Source: Balneolales bacterium (GTDB lineage Bacteria > Bacteroidota > Rhodothermia > Balneolales > Natronogracilivirgulaceae). From it: a DNA stretch of 39,602 nt. Made by a program: the position numbers and the translations under genes. The stretch is taken from contig SKNT01000172.1 in assembly GCA_007120385.1 (NCBI GenBank), positions 1-39,602 of the forward strand. Direction: 5' to 3'. Of the stretch, positions 33,759-39,602 are shown in pieces. Every line of letters begins with the position of its first letter. Within the stretch, counting starts at the first letter, position 1. The notes below the pieces were generated by a model, which saw nothing but the letters and a program-made list of their open reading frames with translations, was not told where the DNA came from and ran no database searches.

Positions 33759-36017
33759 TCAGTTGGAGTTTTTTCTTTCTGCAGTTTCACTCTTTCTTTT
33801 GGATGCGGTTTTGCTATTGCCGTCCGTGGTCGATTTTCCATCTTCAGACGGTTCTGTATCGTCAGCTGACCCGGAACTGTCTGATGAAGTTTTGCTCCCG
33901 GAAGACTGCTTGCCATCGGAAGACTGCTTGCCATCGGAAGAACTTTCACTTTCCGAGGACTTTTTTCCTTCAGGAGATGGGGCTGTACCGGGTGATTCAC
34001 CAACTGCGGATTTTGTTTCATCTGAAGTCTTTGCAACCCCGGTCTGTTTGAATTTCCGGGATCCGTTTTGTCCGCCAATGCTGCCGGCTTCCGTCGTTTT
34101 CCCGGGTTTGCGTGGCTTTTTGCCCACGAGTTCGAGGATTTCGTCGCCCATGACCTCTTCTTTTTCCAGAAGCAGTTCGGCAAGTCTGTCGAACGCTTTC
34201 CGGTGTTTTTTGAGGACGTTTTCGGCTCTGTTGTAAGACTCTTCGAGGATTCCGTTGACTGCGCGATCGGCTTCACGTGCAGTTTCGTCGCTGTATTCCC
34301 GCTGGTTGGCGATCTGCTCGCCAAGGAAGACTTCCTCACGCTGTCCACCCAGGGCGGTGTACCTGAATGCCTCGCTCATACCCCAATCCAGCACCATTTT
34401 CCGGGCCAGTTTGGTAACCTGCTTCAGGTCGTTTTCAGCGCCGCTGGTGGCCGTGTTGAACACAATGCGTTCGGCAGCCCTGCCACCCATAATCACGGCC
34501 AGCCGGTCGAGAAGGTGCTCCTTGCGGTAGAGATACTGATCGCGTTCGGGCAGCTGCTGGGTGACGCCCATGGCCTGACCTCGCGGTATGATGGTCACTT
34601 TGTGAACGGGATCGGTGTTGTCGAGGGCGGCGGCAACGATGGCGTGTCCGGCTTCGTGGTAGGCCAGCAGGCGGCGCTCCTCCTCGTCAAGTATCACACC
34701 ACGGCGTTCCAGTCCCATGATGATTTTGTCCCGTGCCAGATCAATGTCACGCTGGGTGACCTTGTCCCGGTCATCACGTGCGGTCATCATGGCCGCCTCG
34801 TTGAGCAGGTTCTCCAGGTCGGCGCCGCTGAAACCGGGGGTGCCTCGGGATACGCTTTCAAAATCGACGTCTTCATCCATGGGTTTGTTCTTGGCGTGGA
34901 TCTGTAGGATCTTGATCCGGTCTTCCTGCGATGGCAGGCCCACTTCCACCCTGCGGTTGAAGCGGCCGGGTCGCAGCAGGGCTTTGTCGAGGATATCCGG
35001 ACGGTTTGTGGCCGCCATGACGATCACGCTCTCATTTGGTTCAAAGCCGTCCATCTCCGAAAGCAGCTGGTTGAGTGTCTGTTCCCGTTCGTCGTGTCCG
35101 CCTCCGAGTCCGGCGCCGCGGCGGCGTCCGATGGAGTCCAATTCATCGATAAAAATAATAGCTGGAGCGGCTTCCTTGGCGTTTTTAAACATTTCACGGA
35201 CACGTTTTGCGCCGACACCAACGAGCATCTCCATGAAGTCGGATCCGGTGATGCTGTAGAACGGAACGCCGGCTTCACCGGCAACGGCACGCGCCATCAG
35301 GGTTTTACCGGTGCCCGGAGCGCCATAAAGCAGCACGCCTTTGGGGACCTTGACCCCCAGTTTTTCATATTTTGTGGGATCTTTGAGGAAGGAGACGATT
35401 TCCTGCAATTCGCGCTTGGACTCGTCTGCTCCGGCCACATCCTCAAAGGTGGTGCGCCTGCCCTCTCCGGGGCGGTGCAGTTTTGCCTGGCTCTTTCCGA
35501 TAGAGAACATGCCCTGGCCCTGGGTGTTCATCCGGCGGTACCAGGCGATGGCGATGATCAATATCAGCAGGAATGGCAACGTCATGAAGAGAAAGTAGAG
35601 CCAGCTGTTGTCGCGCTCGGGAACGGTCGTCACTTCGACGCTGCTTTGCTCCAGAAGCGCCATCAGTTCATCGTCGCCGAACGAGGGCAGGTAGGTAATG
35701 AACTCCGTATAGGAAATTGTGTCTCCGTCAGCTGCGCGGCGCTTGGATGCGGTTTTGAGTTTTCCTTCGATCCGGTCTCCCTGCACGACCACTTCCCGGA
35801 CGTTATTGTCCTTGAGTTCGGTCCGGAATGTGCTGTACTGGATCTGGTCGGGAGAGAGCTGCCCTCCATAATAGGAAAAGAGAATCCACACGCCAAGAAT
35901 GGCTGCGATAAGGAAATAGAATACCATGATGCGCGAGGGACCCGGTGCCTGTTGGGGCGGAATCGTTCCCTGCGGGGTGCTTTTCTTCTCGTTTTGCTTG
36001 CTTTTCTTTTCTGACAC
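33759..36017 (-). CDS. ftsH: ATP-dependent zinc metalloprotease FtsH
   Basis: FtsH is the inner-membrane AAA+ protease that removes damaged membrane proteins and regulators. Two membrane helices (about 29-50 and 138-159) flank a periplasmic domain. The AAA module has Walker A GAPGTGKT at 232-239, Walker [10 protein letters not shown], the second region of homology [23 protein letters not shown], and the protease motif HEAGH at 454-458. At 752 residues it exceeds the usual 610-680 because of a C-terminal tail of about 115 residues that is rich in Ser, Lys, Glu, Gly and Asp, probably disordered, and contains a small tandem repeat. It precedes the M20 peptidase gene by 59 bases. Confidence 0.95.
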   Translation of the reverse strand: MSEKKSKQNEKKSTPQGTIPPQQAPGPSRIMVFYFLIAAILGVWILFSYYGGQLSPDQIQYSTFRTELKDNNVREVVVQGDRIEGKLKTASKRRAADGDTISYTEFITYLPSFGDDELMALLEQSSVEVTTVPERDNSWLYFLFMTLPFLLILIIAIAWYRRMNTQGQGMFSIGKSQAKLHRPGEGRRTTFEDVAGADESKRELQEIVSFLKDPTKYEKLGVKVPKGVLLYGAPGTGKTLMARAVAGEAGVPFYSITGSDFMEMLVGVGAKRVREMFKNAKEAAPAIIFIDELDSIGRRRGAGLGGGHDEREQTLNQLLSEMDGFEPNESVIVMAATNRPDILDKALLRPGRFNRRVEVGLPSQEDRIKILQIHAKNKPMDEDVDFESVSRGTPGFSGADLENLLNEAAMMTARDDRDKVTQRDIDLARDKIIMGLERRGVILDEEERRLLAYHEAGHAIVAAALDNTDPVHKVTIIPRGQAMGVTQQLPERDQYLYRKEHLLDRLAVIMGGRAAERIVFNTATSGAENDLKQVTKLARKMVLDWGMSEAFRYTALGGQREEVFLGEQIANQREYSDETAREADRAVNGILEESYNRAENVLKKHRKAFDRLAELLLEKEEVMGDEILELVGKKPRKPGKTTEAGSIGGQNGSRKFKQTGVAKTSDETKSAVGESPGTAPSPEGKKSSESESSSDGKQSSDGKQSSGSKTSSDSSGSADDTEPSEDGKSTTDGNSKTASKRKSETAERKNSN
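33901..33936 (-). repeat. 18-bp perfect tandem repeat inside the ftsH tail
   Basis: The 18-base unit GAAGACTGCTTGCCATCG occurs twice head to tail in frame, adding six residues per copy (DGKQSS twice) to the disordered FtsH tail. Such units change copy number easily by slippage without shifting frame. Confidence 0.9.
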
Positions 36018-36224
36018 GTATCGCGATTTAAAGATTAATTCAGATGGTAAATGTCGAAGGGGTAAGATAATGACAAACGGGGTAACATGTATGGGATGCT
36101 TGATACAGGCACCCGTATTTGTATTACCACGTACGCTTTTCTAACACCCATTGTCAACGATAGGATTCCCCTTATTATTGAAAACGGACAGAAAATGGGT
36201 TTTTCTTTTGGGCGTGGGAATTTG

Positions 36225-36232
36225 TAATTTTG
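36225..36232 (+). promoter_or_regulatory. Bacteroidota-type -7 element of the tRNA-Leu gene
   Basis: TAATTTTG matches the TAnnTTTG -7 consensus used by the Bacteroidota primary sigma factor and ends 7 bases before the mature tRNA start, so transcription would begin almost at the tRNA 5' end. A TTG at 36208-36210 is closer (14 bases) than the usual -33 spacing. Confidence 0.45.
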
Positions 36233-36239
36233 GTTTTGT

Positions 36240-36321
36240 GCCAGAGTGGCGGAACTGGTAGACGCGCACGACTCAAACTCGTGTGGCTTCGGCCGTGTGG
36301 GTTCGAGTCCCACCTCTGGTA
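36240..36321 (+). tRNA. tRNA-Leu, anticodon CAA
   Basis: The sequence folds as a class II tRNA. The acceptor stem GCCAGAG pairs with CTCTGGT (first pair G-U) and is followed by discriminator A. The anticodon stem CACGA/TCGTG encloses the loop CTCAAAC, giving anticodon CAA, which reads UUG leucine codons. A long variable arm contains GGC TTCG GCC, and the T arm is GTGGG-TTCGAGT-CCCAC. CCA is not encoded, so it is added after transcription. A leucine discriminator A and the long variable arm agree with leucine identity. A TAnnTTTG element precedes it and a terminator follows within six bases. Confidence 0.95.
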
Positions 36322-36326
36322 CTCCC

Positions 36327-36359
36327 AGCCCTGCATGTCATTGGCCTGCAGGGCTTTTA
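36327..36359 (+). terminator. Rho-independent terminator after tRNA-Leu
   Basis: AGCCCTGCA (36327-36335) pairs perfectly with TGCAGGGCT (36347-36355), with an 11-base loop, followed by a short T run (GGGCTTTTAT). It lies immediately after the tRNA. The 219 bases from here to the next gene hold no other gene; frames that cross the tRNA are not credible. Confidence 0.8.
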
Positions 36360-36578
36360 TATGTTCTGTACCTGACAATATGGTGCCGGGCCGAATGTTC
36401 GTCGGCCATGAAGTTAGCAACCGGGCCGGAAAAACTCCCTCTCTGCCTGCCGTTCCTTCCGGTGACAAACTCACGGGCTCATGCACCACAAACATCCATC
36501 TGCGTTTTTCTCAAGAGATTTTATTATAATCAGGAATAGCTGAGGGGTATAACCAATCACTTTCTGAGGAGGCAAACC

Positions 36579-36749
36579 ATGGAAGTTATTTTTGGGATTC
36601 TTGCACTTATATGCGCCGTTTGGGTTATTTATGACGTATGGGCCGTTCAAAAGAGTATGAGCGGGGGTAAAAAACTGGTGTGGACCATTTTCGCCCTGTT
36701 CTTCAGCATCATCACGGCCATAGTATATTATCTCGTCCAGAAAAAGTAG
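36579..36749 (+). CDS. PLDc_N-type small membrane protein, 56 residues
   Basis: The 56-residue product is two membrane helices joined by a short polar turn: VIFGILALICAVWVIYDVW, then QKSMSGGKKLVWTIFALF, then FSIITAIVYYLVQKK. This matches the phospholipase-D-nuclease N-terminal (PLDc_N) pattern, with an aspartate ending helix one and a KKLVW turn, found widely as a stand-alone microprotein of unknown function. A strong Shine-Dalgarno GAGGAGG (36566-36572) sits six bases before the ATG, unlike most genes in this window, which suggests high translation. A TATAAT-like stretch occurs near 36526. Confidence 0.85.
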   Translation: MEVIFGILALICAVWVIYDVWAVQKSMSGGKKLVWTIFALFFSIITAIVYYLVQKK

Positions 36750-36804
36750 GATTTCAGCCCGTTCTTCCCGGTTGACACTATTACCTGCAGTTTGGTTAAA
36801 CGGG

Positions 36805-36844
36805 GGAAATACGCTTGGCCGTGTAAAAAAGCGCTTGGCAGTGT
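36805..36844. repeat. Two imperfect 20-bp tandem units downstream of the acyl-CoA synthetase gene
   Basis: On the minus strand ACACTGCCAAGCGCTTTTTT is followed directly by ACACGGCCAAGCGTATTTCC; 15 of 20 positions agree. The pair starts six bases after the acyl-CoA synthetase stop. The first unit ends in a T run and may contribute to termination, but no strong stem precedes it. Confidence 0.6.
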
Positions 36845-36850
36845 AACAGG

Positions 36851-38509
36851 TTACGCTGTCTCTATGCCGGCATCTTCCTGCAGGTTGTAGGTTTCTATGC
36901 CCTGCTCCCGCAGCTTGTATTTCTGGATCTTGCCGCTGGCAGTTGTCGGGTAAGAAGAGACAAACCGCACATATTTGGGCACCTTGTGACGCGCCATGTT
37001 GGCCTTGACGAATTCCTGCACTTCCTCTTCGGACAGCTTCTTGCCCTCCTTCAGGATGATGAAGGCGGCAACCTCCTCGCCGTACTCCTTGCTCGGCAGA
37101 CCCACTACCTGGACGTCAGTGATATCCGGATGCGTGTAGAGGAACTCCTCGATTTCCTTGGGATAGATGTTCTCCCCGCCCCGGATGATCATGTCCTTGA
37201 TGCGGCCGACGATCTTGTAATAGCCTTCCTTATCCACCGTGGCCAGGTCGCCGGTGTGCAGCCATCCCTCTTCGTCTATGGCCTCCTCGGTTGCTTCGGG
37301 CATCTTGTAGTATCCTTTCATGATGTTGTAGCCCCTGGCGCAGAATTCGCCGGTCTGGCCGGGAGCCAGTTCCTTGCCGGTGGCCGGATCCACGATTTTT
37401 GCTTCGATGCCTGGCAGCACGCGGCCGACGGTCTCCACCCGGTGGCGTATGCTGTCGTCCACGGTGGTCTGCGTGCAGACCGGTGATGCCTCGGTCTGGC
37501 CGTAGGCGATGGTGATTTCGGTGGCCCCCATGTCGTTGACCACCTGTTTCATGACGGCAATCGGACACGGTGAGCCGGCCATGATGCCGGTGCGCAGGTT
37601 GAAGGTGTAATTCTTGAATTCGGGGTGTTCCAGCACCGCAATAAACATGGTGGGAACCCCGTGCAGCGCGGTGCATTTCTCGTTCTGGCACGCTTCCAGC
37701 ACATCCTGCGGACGGAAATAGGGCAGCACCACCATGGTGGTGGCGTGGGTCAGGCAGGCCATGACGCCCAGCACCAGACCGAAACAGTGGAACAGCGGCA
37801 CGGCCAGGCACAGTTTGTCCTCATGCGTGAATTTCATGCACTCACCGACCGCCTTGCCGTTGTTCAGGATGTTGAAATGGGTGAGCATGACGCCTTTCGG
37901 GAAACCGGTGGTGCCCGATGTGTACTGCATGTTGATGATCTCGTGGCAATCCAGCCCATCCTGCACTTTCCGGAAATCCTCATCGGAAATCTGCTCGCCA
38001 AGTTCGACCAGGCGCGCGAAGTTGAGCATTCCCTGCGGTGTGTTCTCGCCCGCGTATATGATGCGTTCCAGCAGAGGAAATCGTTTTGCCGCGACCTTTC
38101 CATCCGTGGCGTCCTTCAATTCCGGACACAGCCGGGCAATAATATCGGTATAGCTGCTGTCCTTGAAACCATCGATGACTACAAGTGCCTTCGCATCGGA
38201 TTGCCTGAGCAGGTATTCGAGCTCAAAGATCTTGTAGTTGGTGTTCACGGTTACCAGGACCACCCCGATCTTTGCCGTGGCGAAAAGCGTCTGCAGCCAT
38301 TCCGGCACGTTGGTGGCCCAGATGGCGAGATGGTCTCCCTTTTTGAGTCCCAGCGCCATGAGGCCTTTGGCCACCTTGTCAGTTTCTTCATCAAATCCGG
38401 CCCAGGTCCTTTTGTAGGGAAGCTTGGTATAGGTGATAGCGATATGATCCGGGTGGATGCGAGCCATGTCCTTCAGGACGGCTCCCACGGTTTTATTGAT
38501 CTCCTTCAT
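36851..38509 (-). CDS. AMP-binding acyl-CoA synthetase
   Basis: Enzymes of this ANL family activate a carboxylic acid with ATP and transfer it to CoA. The 552-residue protein has the phosphate-binding motif YTSGTTGFPKG at 196-206, the adenine/acyl region ITIAYGQTEASPV, GWLHTGDLATVDKEGYYKIVGR, and the C-terminal catalytic lysine in TASGKIQK near residue 530. Overall pattern and length suit medium- or long-chain fatty acyl-CoA synthetases of the YngI/FadD type, but chain length cannot be read from sequence. The start is supported by GGAGAG eight bases upstream. It is a single gene with a 243-base divergent region shared with the fasciclin remnant, so it may be separately controlled. Confidence 0.9.
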   Translation of the reverse strand: MKEINKTVGAVLKDMARIHPDHIAITYTKLPYKRTWAGFDEETDKVAKGLMALGLKKGDHLAIWATNVPEWLQTLFATAKIGVVLVTVNTNYKIFELEYLLRQSDAKALVVIDGFKDSSYTDIIARLCPELKDATDGKVAAKRFPLLERIIYAGENTPQGMLNFARLVELGEQISDEDFRKVQDGLDCHEIINMQYTSGTTGFPKGVMLTHFNILNNGKAVGECMKFTHEDKLCLAVPLFHCFGLVLGVMACLTHATTMVVLPYFRPQDVLEACQNEKCTALHGVPTMFIAVLEHPEFKNYTFNLRTGIMAGSPCPIAVMKQVVNDMGATEITIAYGQTEASPVCTQTTVDDSIRHRVETVGRVLPGIEAKIVDPATGKELAPGQTGEFCARGYNIMKGYYKMPEATEEAIDEEGWLHTGDLATVDKEGYYKIVGRIKDMIIRGGENIYPKEIEEFLYTHPDITDVQVVGLPSKEYGEEVAAFIILKEGKKLSEEEVQEFVKANMARHKVPKYVRFVSSYPTTASGKIQKYKLREQGIETYNLQEDAGIETA

Positions 38510-38656
38510 CGGGGTCTCTCCTACTTAATGGTAACGGGATGGTAAGGTCAGAATACCATTTTTCCCGGATATTTTCTTTCAAAACGGTTTAAAAATTCGG
38601 ATAAATCGTCCATTTAAAAGACAGCAACCGTATATGAATCCTGCCTCAAAAAAAAA

Positions 38657-38664
38657 TATGTTTG
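38657..38664 (+). promoter_or_regulatory. Possible -7 element before the fasciclin remnant
   Basis: TATGTTTG matches TAnnTTTG, about 90 bases before the lipoprotein start, in the 243-base divergent gap. There is no clear TTG at the -33 distance, so this is weak. A GAGG ribosome-binding sequence lies just before ATG 38753. Confidence 0.3.
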
Positions 38665-38752
38665 CCTGGTGCCATTTAAATAAAGACAGGGTTTTTCGTC
38701 GCACAGCCATACAAATAAACACAATACAAACACAATCCGATGAGGTAATACT

Positions 38753-39138
38753 ATGAAAAAACTATCATTCGTGCTGAGCGTGACCTTTCTGTTTGCGTTA
38801 AGTGCCTGTGACATTACTGATAACACTTACAATGATTCCAGCATATCAGGCGTTGCCGGTTCTGAAGTCATGATGAACGGAGCGACTCTGAGCAGCGAGT
38901 CCATTCTTGAGATCGCCGCATCCAACGAGGATTTCTCTCTTCTGGCGGCAGCCGCAAGGCCGAAGATGTGATCACCTCCGACCGCATTCGCACGTTAAGC
39001 AAGTCGTTCTTTTTTGTGAAAGAGGAAGATGATGCGTTCTTTGTCGGCAACGACAATGCTTACGCACAGATCGTTGCCACCGATGTTCTGGCGCGCAATG
39101 GCGTGATTCATGTGATTGACGCCGTGATGCTTCCCTGA
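38753..39138 (+). pseudogene. Fasciclin (FAS1) domain lipoprotein, internally deleted and frameshifted
   Basis: The first frame encodes a lipoprotein signal (MKKLSFVLSV...LSAC, Cys19) and the usual start of a FAS1 domain, SILEIAASNEDFSLLAAAA, then stops at 38971 after RPKM. In the neighbouring frame, open from 38941 or earlier, the FAS1 C-terminus continues: AEDVITSDRIRTL, then IVATDVLARNGVIHVIDAVM and a stop at 39136-39138. The middle of the domain, about 60-70 residues in normal FAS1 proteins (the FAPTDAAF region), is missing, and the two parts are out of frame. One deletion near 38945-38965 of a length not divisible by three explains both. FAS1 proteins act as surface adhesion modules; this copy should yield only a 72-residue lipopeptide. 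An assembly error is possible. Confidence 0.8.
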
Positions 39139-39255
39139 CACGGGCGGCAGAACCCCCAGGCAACCGAAATCACTGCTTCTTTACAGGGATTTCATTCATT
39201 ACTGAGCAAGTGAGGCGGAAAATCGAAGTCGATCCGGCACCCTGTATCTACCGTA

Positions 39256-39295
39256 AATGTCCTGTTCTTCCTTGATGAACGGGACGTTATTTTTT
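39256..39295 (+). terminator. Rho-independent terminator downstream of the fasciclin remnant
   Basis: A 12-bp stem with a few G-U pairs (AATGTCCTGTTC 39256-39267 with GAACGGGACGTT 39277-39288, nine-base loop) is followed by ATTTTTT on the plus strand. It lies about 118 bases after the remnant's final stop. The stretch 39139-39255 holds nothing else I can support. Confidence 0.75.
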
Positions 39296-39354
39296 AAAGC
39301 GTGCCTTCGCAATAATGGAATAAAAGGGCCTTGATGAAGGTCTGATCATGAAAA

Positions 39355-39468
39355 TCAGACGGACATGCTGAAAATCCAGCTGACGGCAATAATGCCGATG
39401 AATACGGCCCATCCGATCGTAAGAATAATGGCGCTTCCTAATTTTTTCGTGCTCATTGATGCTGACAT
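39355..39468 (-). CDS. Possible single-helix membrane microprotein, 37 residues
   Basis: The minus strand encodes MSASMSTKKLG, then a hydrophobic helix SAIILTIGWAVFIGIIAVSW and the short end IFSMSV. In-frame ATG codons at 39486, 39468 and 39456 give 43, 37 or 33 residues; I chose the middle one with no ribosome-binding site to decide. The amphipathic start, lysine pair and 20-residue helix look like a real membrane microprotein, but the size leaves chance open. No family recognised. Confidence 0.45.
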   Translation of the reverse strand: MSASMSTKKLGSAIILTIGWAVFIGIIAVSWIFSMSV

Positions 39469-39525
39469 GTTACTGGATGATCTCATTTTGTTGTAAGGAT
39501 ACCGTTAGCGATGGGCGCCTAGCCT

Positions 39526-39575
39526 GCCGCTAGCGGCTTTGCAAATGGGGATGCCCGGAAATTGTGCATTTCCGG
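39526..39575. repeat. Two inverted repeats near the right edge
   Basis: GCCGCTAGCGGC (39526-39537) is a perfect 12-base palindrome, and CCGGAAAT (39555-39562) pairs with ATTTCCGG (39568-39575) over a five-base loop. Neither is followed by a T run on the plus strand within the window. They may belong to control or termination of a gene beyond the edge. Confidence 0.45.
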
Positions 39576-39602
39576 ACAGGAAACTGTCAAAACAACCCGT
39601 CA

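Noticed and set aside
36230-36539. Two overlapping plus-strand frames crossing tRNA-Leu
   Set aside because: They translate through the tRNA and its terminator, so they are not proteins.
38941-39138. Programmed frameshift as explanation for the two fasciclin frames
   Set aside because: A frameshift alone would not remove the central 60-70 residues of the domain; no slippery sequence or stimulatory structure is evident.
1-39602. CRISPR arrays, insertion sequences, integrase or phage genes
   Set aside because: No regularly spaced repeats, no transposase or integrase motifs, and no long terminal inverted or direct repeats were seen. A tRNA gene is present but I see no attachment-site duplication of its 3' end in the window.

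Overview
The window looks like chromosomal core sequence from a member of the Bacteroidota/Rhodothermota/Balneolota group; Balneolota is my best guess. Reasons: the end of a type IX secretion plug-type (DUF5103) protein, a 29-residue AURKAIP1/COX24-type ribosomal microprotein typical of this group, an lptC/OstA-like pair, an EF-G-like paralogue, a large TamB, and a tRNA gene with no encoded CCA preceded by a TAnnTTTG box. I see no rRNA, CRISPR array, insertion sequence, integrase or phage gene, so this is not an obvious mobile island. Placement rests on protein resemblance only.

Layout. 1-582: C-terminal part of the DUF5103 protein (+). 593-14250: a long minus-strand run, transcribed as rqcH-like, aroK, aroB, tamB, rnr, then a very large protein joining a zinc-peptidase-like domain, a beta-propeller and an Omp85-like barrel. 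14301-14948: a plus-strand protein of unknown function. 15090-16364: minus-strand HU-type DNA-binding protein with its own terminator, a membrane-anchored TPR protein and the ribosomal microprotein. 16365-16726: a structured divergent intergenic region. 16727-21312: plus-strand Na+/amino-acid symporter, upp, lptC and an OstA-like protein. 21433-23562: an EF-G-like GTPase (-). 23735-30763: plus-strand type I asparaginase, PolB-type 3'-5' exonuclease, S9 peptidase, and two tandem paralogues with an outer-membrane barrel, a coiled coil and a SPOR domain. 30836-31888: lipoate ligase (-). 32058-32234: zinc-ribbon membrane microprotein (+) whose 3' end overlaps an M20 peptidase in antisense. 32179-36017: ftsH then the M20 peptidase (-). 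36240-36321: tRNA-Leu(CAA) with promoter and terminator. 36579-36749: PLDc_N-type membrane microprotein. 36851-38509: acyl-CoA synthetase (-). 38753-39138: a fasciclin lipoprotein gene broken by an internal deletion. 39355-39468: a possible single-helix microprotein (-).

Themes. Much of the window serves the envelope: LPS transport (LptC, OstA-like), outer-membrane assembly (TamB, Omp85-like barrel), type IX secretion, membrane proteolysis (FtsH) and a candidate outer-membrane-to-peptidoglycan tether (barrel/SPOR pair). A second theme is translation and RNA quality control (RqcH-like, RNase R, EF-G-like, ribosomal microprotein). Four or five genes are microproteins that ordinary length cut-offs miss.

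Best leads for something new are the tandem barrel/coiled-coil/SPOR pair, the peptidase/propeller/Omp85 fusion downstream of tamB, and the structured leader before the symporter. I found no clear evidence of a wholly new defence or mobile system.
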